Part shown: positions 1-9,489 of the stretch, piece after piece
Numbering within the stretch: position 1 is the first letter of the stretch
How the letters are laid out: every line of letters begins with the position of its first letter
Source of the DNA: Roseospira marina
Lineage (GTDB): Bacteria; Pseudomonadota; Alphaproteobacteria; Rhodospirillales; Rhodospirillaceae
Direction: 5' to 3'
DNA length: 64,000 nucleotides
Assembly (NCBI RefSeq): GCF_014197855.1
Contig: NZ_JACIGJ010000006.1
Span: 186,001-250,000 of the forward strand
The notes under the pieces: model-generated
What the model was told of the DNA's origin: nothing
Database searches by the model: none
What the model saw: only the letters and a program-made list of their open reading frames with translations
Position numbers and translations under genes: made by a program

Positions 1-207
1 TACGGCGGGTCCGCCTCACCAGACGCACTCCCGGACGGGCTGAAACGCGGGCGAAACCGCGCGAATGCCTTCTTTTTCATCACTTCTGTTTTTGTCGCAC
101 CATTTGTGGTCAATGGCGCACCAACACCCCTGCGCGGACGAACCCTAAGCTCTTGGTTCTCCGGCCATTTCAGTTTCTGGCATAGCGATTGCTTATTGTT
201 GAACCCA

Positions 208-229
208 TTGTTGACAATCGTGTCAACAA
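208..229. promoter_or_regulatory. Inverted repeat, putative GntR operator upstream of the ABC importer
   Basis: A perfect 9-bp dyad, TTGTTGACA-ATCG-TGTCAACAA, lies about 60 bp before the ATPase start. Its core GACA-N4-TGTC recurs in front of the gntR gene at 60311-60330. That suggests the FCD-type regulator encoded at 60353 controls both promoters. No convincing -35/-10 pair could be fixed with confidence. The rest of 1-289 is intergenic with no gene seen. Confidence 0.55.
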
Positions 230-289
230 GGAAGCCCCCGTCCTCGGGCCGCGCGCCTTAGACGGGGGAAGGTCCGGCGGAGACGACGC

Positions 290-1438
<1,149 letters not shown>

Positions 1439-1520
1439 TCAGGGGATCCGTTCGGGGCCTCGTCCGCTCCGCGCGATCCGTCCCCACGCCCGGGACCGGG
1501 CGCCACACGAGGAGATCACC

Positions 1521-2849
1521 ATGAGCACTGTGACCGACACCACTGGCGCCGGCTCTCCCGCCGCGCCGTCCGCGACCGACAGCGGCCCGTCCCGGCGCGG
1601 TCTGATCAAGGGCGCTGCCGCGCTGGCGGGCGTCGCCGCTGGCTCCGGCGCGCTGGGCGGCTTCCCCACCATCTGGGCGCAGAACATCAAGACCGTGACC
1701 CTGCGCCAGTTCGGAACGGGCGTGTCCAACCTCAACGCCGTCGCGGAGAAGGTGAAGGAAGACCTGGGCTTCACCCTGCAACTGACCGCGCTGGACTCCG
1801 ACGCCGTCGCCCAGCGCGCCGTGACCCAGCCGCAGTCCTACGACATCGCCGACATTGAATACTGGATCTGCAAGAAGGTGTTCCCGGCCGGCGTGATGCA
1901 GCCGATGGACGTCGCGCGGATCACGAACTACGACAAGATCGTCCCCCTGTTCACCACCGGCAAGCTGACCCCGGACAGCACCATCGCCCAGGGAACGGCG
2001 CCCCACACGGTGGGCTTCGTGGACTCCGAGACCTCCACCACGTTCGCCGACGCCCCCACCGGCTGGATGACCCTGATCCCGACCATCTACAACGCCGACA
2101 CCCTGGGCATCCGCCCCGACCTGACCAAGGCGGTGTCAAGCTGGGCCGACCTGCTGGATCCGGCCTACAAGGGCAAGGCCTCGATCCTCAACATCCCGTC
2201 CATCGGCATCATGGACGCCGCCATGGTCGCCGAGGCCATGGGCGAGGTCACGTATGCCGACAAGGGCAACATGACCCAGGACGAGATCGACCAGACCATC
2301 GCCCTGATGATCAAGGCCAAGCGCGACGGCCAGTTCCGCGCCTTCTGGAAGTCCTTCGACGAGAGCGTGAACCTGATGGCCTCCGGCGAGGTGGTGATCC
2401 AGTCCATGTGGTCGCCGGCCGTCGCCGCCGTGCGCGCCAAGGGCATTCCCTGCAAGTACCAACCCCTGAAGGAAGGCTATCGCGCCTGGGGCGGCGGCAT
2501 CGGCTTGGCCAAGCACCTGACCGGCCTGGAGCGCGACGCGGCCTACGAATACATCAACTGGTATCTCTCGGGGTGGGTCGGCGCCTATCTGCTGCGCCAG
2601 GGGTACTATTCCGCCTGTCCGTCCACCGCCAAGCTGTTCATGAGCGACGACGAATGGGGCTACTGGATGCAGGGTGAGGCCGCCGAGGCGGACATCCTCT
2701 CCCCCGACGGCACGGTCATGGAACAGGCGGGCGCGCGCCGCGATGGCGGCTCGTTCGAGGAGCGCATGGGCGCCGTGGCCTGCTGGAACTCGGTGATGGA
2801 CGAGAACCGCTACATGATCCGGAAGTGGAACGAGTTCATCGCGGCCTGA
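1521..2849 (+). CDS. Periplasmic extracellular solute-binding protein (PotD-like), Tat-exported
   Basis: This 442-residue substrate-binding component belongs to the importer. The N-terminus carries a twin-arginine signal, SRRGLIK, followed by a hydrophobic Ala/Gly stretch ending near FPTIWAQ, so it is likely exported folded by Tat. The mature part has the layout of family 1 binding proteins for spermidine/putrescine-like solutes. The open frame extends upstream to 1344, but the ATG at 1521 is preferred: it follows GAGGAG at good spacing and puts the Tat motif near residue 25. It sits 82 bp after the ATPase and before the permeases. The ligand cannot be read from sequence. Confidence 0.9.
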   Translation: MSTVTDTTGAGSPAAPSATDSGPSRRGLIKGAAALAGVAAGSGALGGFPTIWAQNIKTVTLRQFGTGVSNLNAVAEKVKEDLGFTLQLTALDSDAVAQRAVTQPQSYDIADIEYWICKKVFPAGVMQPMDVARITNYDKIVPLFTTGKLTPDSTIAQGTAPHTVGFVDSETSTTFADAPTGWMTLIPTIYNADTLGIRPDLTKAVSSWADLLDPAYKGKASILNIPSIGIMDAAMVAEAMGEVTYADKGNMTQDEIDQTIALMIKAKRDGQFRAFWKSFDESVNLMASGEVVIQSMWSPAVAAVRAKGIPCKYQPLKEGYRAWGGGIGLAKHLTGLERDAAYEYINWYLSGWVGAYLLRQGYYSACPSTAKLFMSDDEWGYWMQGEAAEADILSPDGTVMEQAGARRDGGSFEERMGAVACWNSVMDENRYMIRKWNEFIAA

Positions 2850-2922
2850 CGCCCGCCCGCCCCGGCGCGGCCGCCCCGCGCCGGGGTCGTGTTCCCGGTC
2901 CCGTCCCACCCGGAGACGTCCC

Positions 2923-3858
2923 ATGCCCCCGTCCCACGCCGCCGCCGATACCACGATCGACACCGGCCCCGGCACTGGCACCGACGCACCCCGCCGGAGC
3001 CTCGTCCGCCTGGGCACGAGCGCCATGTCGTGGCTTCAGGCCGCGCCGCTGGCGCTGGTCCTGGGACTGTTCCTGATCTTCCCCATCCTGACCATCGTGG
3101 TGGTCAGCTTCTGGGACTACAGCGAGTTCGCGCTGATCCCGGACTTCATCTTCGACAACTACGCCGATCTGCTGACGTCCCGGGTCACTTGGTCGATTTT
3201 CGCCTCGACCCTGGGCTATGCCATCGCGGCCTGGATCCTGACCCTGGGCATCGGGTTCACGGTGGCCTATTTCCTGGCCTTCCATGTGCGAAGCCTGACC
3301 TGGCAGATCGTGCTCTTCCTGGTCTGCACCATCCCCTTCTGGACCTCCAACGTCATCCGCATGATCTCCTGGATTCCGGTGCTGGGCCGCAACGGGCTGG
3401 TCAACACGGGGCTCATGCGCCTGGGCCTCATCGACCAGCCGCTGGAGTTCCTGCTGTTCTCGGACTTCGCGGTGATCCTGGCCTTCGTCCACCTCTACAC
3501 GCTGTTCATGGTGGTGCCGATCTTCAACTCGATGATGCGCATCGACCGCTCGCTGCTGGAGGCCGCCGCCGACCAGGGGGCCAGCGCCTGGCGCACCCTG
3601 TGGGCGGTGATCGTTCCGTTGTCGCGCCCGGGCATCGTCATCGGCTCCATCTTCGTGGTGACGCTGGTGATGGGCGACTTCATCACGGTGCGCCTGATGA
3701 GCGGCGGGCAGGGGGCGTCGGTCGGGGTCATGATGAGCAACGAGATCTCGCTGCTGCAATACCCGGCGGCGGCCGCCGACGCGGTGGTTCTGCTGCTGGT
3801 CGTCCTGGTCATGGTCTTCGGCATGCTGCGCGCCGTCGACATCCGCCGCGAGCTGTGA
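2923..3858 (+). CDS. ABC transporter permease 1 (PotB-like)
   Basis: This inner-membrane permease subunit has 311 residues. It has a polar N-terminal extension of about 35 residues, then six hydrophobic segments. The cytoplasmic EAA loop that docks the ATPase reads EAAADQGASAWRTLWAVIVP, followed by RPGI. The ATG at 2923 follows GGAGACGTCCC. The stop lies 13 bp before the next permease start, so the two are translated together. It would pair with the second permease, which is interrupted by the island, so this subunit probably has no working partner here. Confidence 0.92.
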   Translation: MPPSHAAADTTIDTGPGTGTDAPRRSLVRLGTSAMSWLQAAPLALVLGLFLIFPILTIVVVSFWDYSEFALIPDFIFDNYADLLTSRVTWSIFASTLGYAIAAWILTLGIGFTVAYFLAFHVRSLTWQIVLFLVCTIPFWTSNVIRMISWIPVLGRNGLVNTGLMRLGLIDQPLEFLLFSDFAVILAFVHLYTLFMVVPIFNSMMRIDRSLLEAAADQGASAWRTLWAVIVPLSRPGIVIGSIFVVTLVMGDFITVRLMSGGQGASVGVMMSNEISLLQYPAAAADAVVLLLVVLVMVFGMLRAVDIRREL

Positions 3859-3871
3859 GGGAGGACCGCCC

Positions 3872-4279
3872 GTGACCACCGAGAGACGCTCCAAGGCGTT
3901 CCCCTATCTGGCCGCCTTCTTCGCCCTGTTCGTGCTGTTCCTCTACGGCCCGATGATCGCGATTTTCATCCTGTCCTTCCAGGGGCCGGAGGGCGGGCTG
4001 ACCTTCCCCATGCGCGGGGTGTCCCTGCACTGGTTCGCCGATCTCCTCAAGCCCCAGATGGTGGGCGACTTCGGCGGTTCGCTCCAGCGGTCCCTGATCC
4101 TGGCCCTGGTGGTCATGGTCGTGACCGTGGTCGTCTCGGTGATGGCCGGGCTGGCCTTCCGCCGCCGGTTCCTGGGCTCCACGGGGCTGTTCTATCTGAC
4201 CGTGGCCAGCCTGATCGTGCCCTCCATCCTGGTCAGCCTCGGCATCGGTCTGATGTTCCGGGTCCTGGGCAGGATTTGA
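3872..4279 (+). pseudogene. ABC transporter permease 2 (PotC-like), 5' fragment cut by the island
   Basis: This is the N-terminal part of the second permease, starting at GTG 3872. The host-derived part runs to codon 133 (VLG, ending 4270). The next bases belong to the island and give a stop after Arg-Ile (tga 4277-4279). The conserved EAA loop is missing here because it lies in the other half at 59072-59518. Joining 3872-4270 to 59072-59518 restores an 846-nt frame coding for 281 residues, a usual PotC length, with the continuous sequence VLGLQPSWWSSALGAHL across the join. The importer is therefore probably inactive while the element is integrated. Confidence 0.93.
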
Positions 4280-4291
4280 TCACAACTTGCG
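4262..4291 (+). other. attL junction of the island
   Basis: Host permease sequence (through GGGC at 4267-4270) meets island sequence beginning AGGATTTGATCACA. The island arm ends with ACTTGCG at 4285-4291. This is the inverted complement of CGCAAGT at 59047-59053 in attR. Both arms are 21 nt from the core, so the free attP is symmetric about the GG dinucleotide. Confidence 0.85.
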
Positions 4292-4297
4292 CCCCGA

Positions 4298-4341
4298 GCA
4301 AGTAAAGTTGGTTGCGGGAGGGCGCACCCATCATAACTTGC
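4298..4341 (+). repeat. Second attP-like site next to attL
   Basis: GCAAGTAAAG at 4298 begins a 44-nt unit ending in AACTTGC at 4341. The spacing between the GCAAGT and ACTTGC arms (44 nt) is the same as in the attP rebuilt from the two island ends. The left 20 nt differ from the attR arm by one base, and the right arm shares ATCA-N-AACTTGC. The central bases differ (GAGG against GGGC). It may be a scar of a lost sibling element, or an accessory binding site for the recombinase. Confidence 0.6.
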
Positions 4342-4390
4342 CGCCAGACGGTCGACCTGTGGGGCCGAATGACGTTAGGAATGTCGCCAA

Positions 4391-4410
4391 GCAAGTAGCG
4401 GTGGTTGCTG
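4391..4410 (+). repeat. Third, half copy of the att arm repeat
   Basis: The 20 nt starting GCAAGTAGCGGTGGTTGC match the att arm at 4298-4317 in 16 of 20 positions. No partner ACTTGC arm is found at the expected distance. All copies of this arm are a multiple of three bases apart when the element is circular. Confidence 0.45.
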
Positions 4411-4486
4411 AGACGGCCAGCGTTTTGCGATTGTTATTTCGAGCAGCGGCTTAGCGCTAGCGACAACGCGACAACACACTTGAGCA

Positions 4487-4536
4487 TCACCCTCCGAAGG
4501 CGAAAGCCACAGGCTCCAATCCTGTCGGGTGCGCCA
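4487..4536 (+). pseudogene. 3' half of a tRNA-Arg(CCG) gene, att scar
   Basis: The anticodon loop CTCCGAA (4492-4498) lies between a five-pair stem with one mismatch. The T-arm ACAGG/CCTGT (4509-4513, 4521-4525) encloses a 7-nt loop. The acceptor strand CGGGTGC, discriminator G and an encoded CCA end at 4536. No 5' half (acceptor, D-arm) precedes it, so it is not a working tRNA. Such 3' halves are typical remnants of tyrosine-integrase insertion at a tRNA gene, which fits the integrase stub at 9490. Confidence 0.75.
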
Positions 4537-4758
4537 AAATTCCGCCGATTGCACGCTATCATGCGCTTTTGCAGCCGATTATACGCTTAATTGGATAGAT
4601 AGAGCTAAGCTCCCTCTCACCGCTTGTAAGAACGGCGGCATTCGGCGGAGGAAAAGTTCGCATTTCTGGGATGGCAAAAATGGTCGACGAACCGGCGGCA
4701 CCGGCCGGGAGGCTGATGTCGCGCTGTGATTGCCCCCTGATGATCAGCGATTTTGCAC

Positions 4759-5508
4759 TTAGCGATGACGGGCCTCATAGAGTGCGACCGCGTCTGCACC
4801 ACCCGGAAATTGAAGCCAATTTGACGCGTCGTGAACGGCTTGCCAGACGGCCTCGGCGACGTCGGTTTCCTTGGTCGTCATGGCAGGGTGCGCAAACTCC
4901 GCGAAGATCGGCCCCGCGAAGCCGGCATAGGCGGGCGGGATCAGATCCTCGATCCGCACATCCGTATTTTGTGCAAAGCGCGTCGTCGGCGCATAGCCCG
5001 GCTCAACGAGTTTGGCGCGGACATCGAAATAGCCAAGTTCATGCGCGAGCGAGCCGGTAAAGCCCTCGATCGCCTGCTTGCTGGCGGTGTAGGCGGCGGC
5101 CAGCGGCATGGCGGCCAGCGTCACGCTTGAAGTCACGTTGACGATCACGCCGGAGCGGCGTTCACGCATCTGCGGAATGACGGCCTGGCACATGGCCATG
5201 ACGCCGAACGTGTTGGTGGCGAAGACCTTGCGGAGATGCGCCATCGGCGTCGCCTCGAATGCGCCGACAACACCGATGCCGGCATTGTTGACCAGCACGT
5301 CGATGGGGCCGGCGGCTGCGACGGTGGCGGCGATGTTCTCGTCGCTTGTGACATCCAGCGGCAGAATGCGCAGTCGGGGCGAGGCCGGGAAAAGGCTGGC
5401 GTCGGGGCGACGCATCGTGGCGATGACATCCCAGCCCTTGTCAAGGAAATGGCGCGCCGTCTCCAGGCCATAGCCAGAGGATGTGCCGGTGATCAGGATC
5501 GTTTGCAT
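4759..5508 (-). CDS. Short-chain dehydrogenase/reductase (SDR)
   Basis: This 249-residue classical NAD(P)-dependent oxidoreductase has the nucleotide motif TGTSSGYG (7-14), NNAG (74-77), an active-site Ser near 127 and YTASK (Tyr140, Lys144). The ATG at 5508 is chosen over one 12 bp upstream, because GGAGGT lies just before it. The gene follows the AraC-type regulator at 5632 in the same direction. It closely resembles the SDR at 11043, which is also beside an AraC paralogue. The carbonyl or alcohol substrate cannot be read from sequence. Confidence 0.88.
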   Translation of the reverse strand: MQTILITGTSSGYGLETARHFLDKGWDVIATMRRPDASLFPASPRLRILPLDVTSDENIAATVAAAGPIDVLVNNAGIGVVGAFEATPMAHLRKVFATNTFGVMAMCQAVIPQMRERRSGVIVNVTSSVTLAAMPLAAAYTASKQAIEGFTGSLAHELGYFDVRAKLVEPGYAPTTRFAQNTDVRIEDLIPPAYAGFAGPIFAEFAHPAMTTKETDVAEAVWQAVHDASNWLQFPGGADAVALYEARHR

Positions 5509-5552
5509 GGGAACCTCCATTCGTTTCGGATGGTTCCTGATAGCCCCGATCG

Positions 5553-5602
5553 TCTGGACGCTCTATAATTCATGATCCAATTATTTTGCTCAATCGTCCA
5601 GA
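5553..5602. promoter_or_regulatory. Inverted repeat upstream of the SDR gene, putative AraC-type operator
   Basis: TCTGGACG (5553-5560) and CGTCCAGA (5595-5602) form a perfect 8-bp inverted repeat around an AT-rich 34-bp spacer. It sits between the regulator gene and the SDR it is likely to control. ATCGTC/GATC elements resembling this also occur upstream of the regulator at about 6550-6595. Confidence 0.45.
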
Positions 5603-5631
5603 TCAAAATAAATCGCATCCGCGCCTCGATT

Positions 5632-6546
5632 TCAGGCGTGCCCGGCGCTGCCATTCATCCGGGCAAATTGCCCGGGCGGGCAGCCGAGCCGCTTGCGGAA
5701 CGCTGTGCTGAAGGCGCTGGCGGAGTCGTAGCCGATGTCGTCAGCGATCCGGTCGAGTGTCTTTGTCCCGCGCAGCAAGGCATCCTTAGCCAACGCCATA
5801 CGCCAGCGGGCGAGATATTCGATCGGCCCACAGCCGAGCACCGCGCCAAAGCGCGCGGCAAAGGCGGAACGCGATTGGCCGGCAATGCGGGCAAGGCTTG
5901 CAACCGTCCAGTCTGCCCGGACATCCGCATGCATGGCCGAAAGCACCCGCGCAAGCGCCGCATCGCGCATGCCATGCAGCAAACCGGCGCAGCTTTGGTC
6001 CATCACCGTTTCCTGCGAGCGAAGCGCCTCGATGAGAAGAACTTCGAGCATGTGCTGGAGGACAATGTCCTTGCCCGGCTCGTCGCCGCGGCACTCATCG
6101 GCAATGAGATCGATCAGCCGGACGAGCCGCGCCGATCGCCCTTCGGACGGCGGAACATGGATCATGCTCGGCAACAGGGCGAGCAGAAGCGGCGCATTCG
6201 CCGCCTCGATACGAAACGTGCCCCCAAGTGCTGTGAAATCCGCTTCATCCTCTTGGTCGCCATGACGGACGGGCACATCCATCGGGTCTGTCGGCGTCCC
6301 AACCATGCCGGGATGGCTGCTCAGGGTGAAGGCGGGTGTCGAGGGCAGCAGTAAAAATGCACCCGTTTCCAGCCTCATGGGCCGCTCGCCCTCGAATTGA
6401 ATCCAGCACGCACCTTTGAGAATGATCGTAAAGCCGGGGGCGTCATACGCGGCATAGCGCACGGCCCAGGCTCCCCGCCCGGAAATGGGCTTCGAGATGG
6501 CCGTATTTGGTCGAAGCAAGGCAATCACATCGCTGAGCGGGTCCAT
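5632..6546 (-). CDS. AraC family transcriptional regulator with N-terminal cupin domain
   Basis: This 304-residue regulator has an N-terminal cupin-type sensor (RYAAYDAPGFTIILKG; LLLPSTPAFTL) and a C-terminal double helix-turn-helix. The DNA-binding part is marked by ARIAGQSRSAFAARF and DDIGYDSASAFSTAFRKR. It begins MDPLSDVIALLRP, the same opening as its paralogue at 10046. It lies upstream of and co-oriented with the SDR at 4759, the likely target. The upstream sequence carries GATCCATA...TATGGATC, a possible autoregulatory site. The inducer is unknown. Confidence 0.9.
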   Translation of the reverse strand: MDPLSDVIALLRPNTAISKPISGRGAWAVRYAAYDAPGFTIILKGACWIQFEGERPMRLETGAFLLLPSTPAFTLSSHPGMVGTPTDPMDVPVRHGDQEDEADFTALGGTFRIEAANAPLLLALLPSMIHVPPSEGRSARLVRLIDLIADECRGDEPGKDIVLQHMLEVLLIEALRSQETVMDQSCAGLLHGMRDAALARVLSAMHADVRADWTVASLARIAGQSRSAFAARFGAVLGCGPIEYLARWRMALAKDALLRGTKTLDRIADDIGYDSASAFSTAFRKRLGCPPGQFARMNGSAGHA

Positions 6547-6909
6547 TTGGATGATCCATAAAATAATAAAGATATAGAATTATGGATCGTCTAAAAATGT
6601 AAGTCTAGGGCATGCATCACCGCCCGGCTTTTTTGAGTGCCGGCTGACCGGATTTTTCAGAAAAGAACGAACTTAGAGGGCTATAGCGTAGACATAGTTC
6701 TCGTCTTCGCCCGGCGCGGTGCGCCATTTTTGTAAAATACAATGACTTGGTCTTCACACTGAACGGTCCCGGTTTGAAAGCGCAGCCTTCGGCAGTTCAG
6801 TCCAGGTGGTGTATCGAGCGGTTGAAGAGCCGTGCGGCGAGCCACTTCTCCGTTCGAGAGATCAATTTTCTCACCGCTGACTCGGATACCTACTTGCGCG
6901 CAAGAGATC
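6547..6909. other. Intergenic region with regulator promoter
   Basis: Bases 6552-6592 hold an 8-bp inverted repeat (GATCCATA and TATGGATC) in AT-rich sequence, probably the promoter and operator of the AraC gene at 5632. The remaining bases have no supportable gene. An 89-codon minus-strand frame at 6681-6950 has no recognisable family and was not accepted. Confidence 0.5.
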
Positions 6910-7803
6910 TCATTTCCTGAGATAGGCAGCGAGTTCGTCGGGCGTTCCATGCGGGAAAGCTTCCCTCAAATGATCGAGGAAAGCCGACACGCGGGCGCTC
7001 AGCAGCCGGCGCGTCGGGTAGAGCGTCCACAATGAGATCTCCGATCCTTCGACGTCGCCCCAGTGGACAAGCGTCCCGTCGGCGAGATCGTGGCTGACGA
7101 GAGATATCGGCAGGCGCGCGGCGCCCACGCCCATTCGGGCCGCATCGCGAACCATGACGAGCGACGACAGGCTAAGGATCGGAGTGACGGAAATGCTTAC
7201 CCGGCCTGTTGTCGCCATCACGTTCCATGCTTCCGTCTGTTGCGCCGTCCCGCGTACGACGGCGGGAGCCGCCGCTCCGTTTGCCGGTCGCGGCAGATCG
7301 GGGCTTGCCACGACCACCAGCCGGTCGCGCAGGAAGGTCCGCCCGACAAGGCTCTCATCCGGCTCCGGGTTGACCCGGATCACCAGGTCATAGGCTTCCT
7401 CGATCATATCGACGGCCCGGTCCTCGGTCGTCACCTCAAGCCGGACTTCCGGGTATTTCAGCGCAAAGCCGGCGGCCAGCTTTCCCATCGCGGTCTGCGA
7501 GAAGAGCAGGGGTGCGCTGATCCGCAATCTTCCGCGTGGGTTTTGGCCACCCGAGGCGATCGCAGTGGCGGTCTCGTCAATCTCGGTGAGCAACAGGCTC
7601 GTCCGCTCGAACAGCGCGCGCCCTTCCTCTGTCAGCTTCAGGTCGCGCGCGCCACGCTCGAACAGCCGTAGGTCGAGGCTCGCCTCCAGTTCAGCCACGC
7701 GGCGGGACAATGTCGCCTTGGGACGTCCCGCGGCTCGGGATGCCTTTCCGAACCCGCCGTGGCGGGCGACCAGGTTGAAGTCGGCGAGAGCAAGAAGATC
7801 CAT
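6910..7803 (-). CDS. LysR family transcriptional regulator
   Basis: This 297-residue LysR-type regulator has an N-terminal winged helix (FGKASRAAGRPKATLSRRVAELE, residues about 18-40, then LFERGARDLKLTEEG) and a C-terminal periplasmic-binding-like effector domain. It is transcribed away from the NmrA/SRPBCC genes starting at 7910, with a 106-bp shared promoter region. LysR proteins usually control such divergent neighbours. Confidence 0.9.
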   Translation of the reverse strand: MDLLALADFNLVARHGGFGKASRAAGRPKATLSRRVAELEASLDLRLFERGARDLKLTEEGRALFERTSLLLTEIDETATAIASGGQNPRGRLRISAPLLFSQTAMGKLAAGFALKYPEVRLEVTTEDRAVDMIEEAYDLVIRVNPEPDESLVGRTFLRDRLVVVASPDLPRPANGAAAPAVVRGTAQQTEAWNVMATTGRVSISVTPILSLSSLVMVRDAARMGVGAARLPISLVSHDLADGTLVHWGDVEGSEISLWTLYPTRRLLSARVSAFLDHLREAFPHGTPDELAAYLRK

Positions 7804-7909
7804 AAATGTTCCAGCAGTGAGACGGTCTGTCTAGATATAGCGCCTATCGGCACGAATGTGGATCGCTATTTTGAGATCAGGCAAACACCTGAACCCAAGG
7901 AACAACGCC

Positions 7910-8773
7910 ATGACCATTCTCGTAACCGGCGCGACCGGCAATGTCGGAAGCAACGTCGTCGAACAGCTCGTCAACCGCGGCGCCGATGTTCGCGCTCTCG
8001 CCCGCGATCCCTCGAAGGCGAATTTCCCCGCTGGTGTCGAAGTCGTTCAGGGCGACCTGCTCGACGTCGACTCGCTGCGCGGCGCCATGCAGGGCGTGTC
8101 GACGCTGTTCCTGCTGAACGGCGTCGTCGCCGACGAATTCACCCAGGCGCTGATCGCGCTCAACGTCGCCCGCGAAGCGGGGATCGAGCGGATCGTCTAC
8201 CTCTCGGTGATCCACAGCGACATCTACGTCAACGTGCCGCATTTCGCGGGCAAGTTCGGCGTCGAGCGGATGATCGAGCAGATGGGGATGAACGCCACCA
8301 TCCTGCGCCCGGCCTATTACATGGACAACGAAATCACGATCAAGGACGTGGTCACCGGCTATGGCATCTATCCGATGCCGATCGGCGACAAGGGTCTGGC
8401 GATGATCGACGCGCGCGATATCGGCGAGATCGCCGCGATCGAGCTGATCCGCCGCGAACAATCGCCCACGCCGCTCCCGCTCACCCGCATCAATCTAGTC
8501 GGCCCGGACACGCTGACCGGCGCGCGCGCCGCCGCCATCTGGAGCGAGGTTCTGGGGCGCGAGATCGGCTATCCGGGCGACGACACCGCCGGGTTCGAGC
8601 AGAACATGCGTCAGTTCATGCCCGGCTGGATGGCCTACGACATGCGCCTGATGGCCGAGCGCTTCGTGTCCGACGGCATGCTGCCTGATGCTGGCGATGT
8701 GGATCGGCTCACCACGCTGCTTGGCCGCCCGCTGCGCTCCTACCGCGACTACGTCAAGCAGATCGCCGGCTGA
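7910..8773 (+). CDS. NmrA-like / atypical SDR NAD(P)-binding protein
   Basis: This 287-residue NAD(P)H-binding protein has a Rossmann motif at the start (MTILVTGATGNVGSNVV, GxxGxxG) and lacks the classical YxxxK. It fits the NmrA/HSCARG group of atypical SDRs, which includes quinone reductases and redox sensors. The frame opens at 7856, but the ATG at 7910 fits the family's normal N-terminus and has AAGGA upstream. The next gene, 33 bp downstream, encodes an SRPBCC protein, so the two are likely one operon under the divergent LysR regulator. Confidence 0.87.
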   Translation: MTILVTGATGNVGSNVVEQLVNRGADVRALARDPSKANFPAGVEVVQGDLLDVDSLRGAMQGVSTLFLLNGVVADEFTQALIALNVAREAGIERIVYLSVIHSDIYVNVPHFAGKFGVERMIEQMGMNATILRPAYYMDNEITIKDVVTGYGIYPMPIGDKGLAMIDARDIGEIAAIELIRREQSPTPLPLTRINLVGPDTLTGARAAAIWSEVLGREIGYPGDDTAGFEQNMRQFMPGWMAYDMRLMAERFVSDGMLPDAGDVDRLTTLLGRPLRSYRDYVKQIAG

Positions 8774-8806
8774 CGTCACCAACCCACACCGACAAGGACC
8801 AAAATC

Positions 8807-9280
8807 ATGATCTATTCAACTGCAACCGTTCCGGTGAATCCGGAAGGCGAAACCCCGCTCACCCGCGAACAGGTCTGGAAGGGCCTCGAGCTGAAAGCGC
8901 GCGACGCCCGGTTGTTCCTCCCGCCCGGCCTTTGCACCAAATGCGACGTCACCGAGGAAAGCGCCACGCACTTCGTCCGTGACGCCACCATCGGTGGCGC
9001 CGACCTGCGTGAGATCATCGTGCTCGAGCCGCAACGAAAGGTCACCTTCTTCCAGGCAACAGGCCCGCGCGAAGGCGCCATCGTCAACGAGCTGTTCGAG
9101 GACGAAGCCGGCGCGCTTCACCTCAAATTTTACTGCTATCTCGGACTACGCGACAAATCGCCGAACGGCCCCGAGGAGCAAGCCGAACAGAAGCAGTTCG
9201 ACAGCGACAAGGGCTACAAGGCTGCCCTGCTGTCCACGCTGAAGCGCACCCGCGAGATGCTCGCCGACGGCAAGCTCTGA
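8807..9280 (+). CDS. SRPBCC-fold protein, DUF1857/AtaL-like
   Basis: This 157-residue protein matches the DUF1857 (AtaL-like) family of the SRPBCC helix-grip fold. Typical features are the opening MIYSTATVPVNP, LTREQVWKGLELKARDA and LREIIVLEPQRKVTF. Such domains bind small hydrophobic ligands, and the exact role is not established. It lies 33 bp after the NmrA-like gene, with ACAAGGACC before the ATG. Confidence 0.8.
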   Translation: MIYSTATVPVNPEGETPLTREQVWKGLELKARDARLFLPPGLCTKCDVTEESATHFVRDATIGGADLREIIVLEPQRKVTFFQATGPREGAIVNELFEDEAGALHLKFYCYLGLRDKSPNGPEEQAEQKQFDSDKGYKAALLSTLKRTREMLADGKL

Positions 9281-9320
9281 TCCTCGCGCCCACTCACATC
9301 CCCCAACTCAGGAGAATACC

Positions 9321-9443
9321 ATGACCGATCTCTGGCACCATCTACCCTTCTCAGGACGGCTCAAAACGCCCCAGAATTGGCTGTTTTCCGGCGTTTGTCG
9401 TGGTATATGTTTCTCATCGGAAACCGCTCGAAACCATCACTAA
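9321..9443 (+). pseudogene. Truncated third gene of the NmrA/SRPBCC operon
   Basis: A strong AGGAGA and an ATG at 9321 start a frame reading MTDLWHHLPFSG, which stops after 40 codons. The good translation signal and tight spacing (40 bp) suggest the start of a real operon gene that was cut by a rearrangement near 9350. The protein family cannot be told from what is left. Confidence 0.4.
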
Positions 9444-9489
9444 CTATCAAGTTGATGGTCTCGGCGGCAGTGATTGAGGAGAGACCATC

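Larger units (their letters stand above)
4280..4758. other. Left-end intergenic region of the island
   Basis: No protein gene could be supported in these 479 bases. The region holds the att-like repeats (4298-4341, 4391-4410) and a tRNA-Arg 3' half (4487-4536). The remainder (about 4540-4758) shows nothing recognisable. Short open frames here have no recognisable content or ribosome binding site. Confidence 0.6.

Noticed and set aside
2836-3894. 352-codon minus-strand frame over the first permease
   Set aside because: It is rich in His, Arg, Asp and Gln with no recognisable domain. The opposite strand encodes a clear permease.
4298-4410. CRISPR-like array at the left end
   Set aside because: There are only two to three imperfect copies at unequal spacing, without cas genes. 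They match the recombinase att arms.
4487-4536. tRNA-Arg half as the attachment site of the present island
   Set aside because: The host permease rejoins exactly at 4270/59071, and the tRNA half lies 216 bp inside the element, so it is not the current boundary.
6681-6950. 89-codon minus-strand frame
   Set aside because: It has no recognisable family, overlaps the LysR 3' end and has no clear ribosome binding site. It may be chance.
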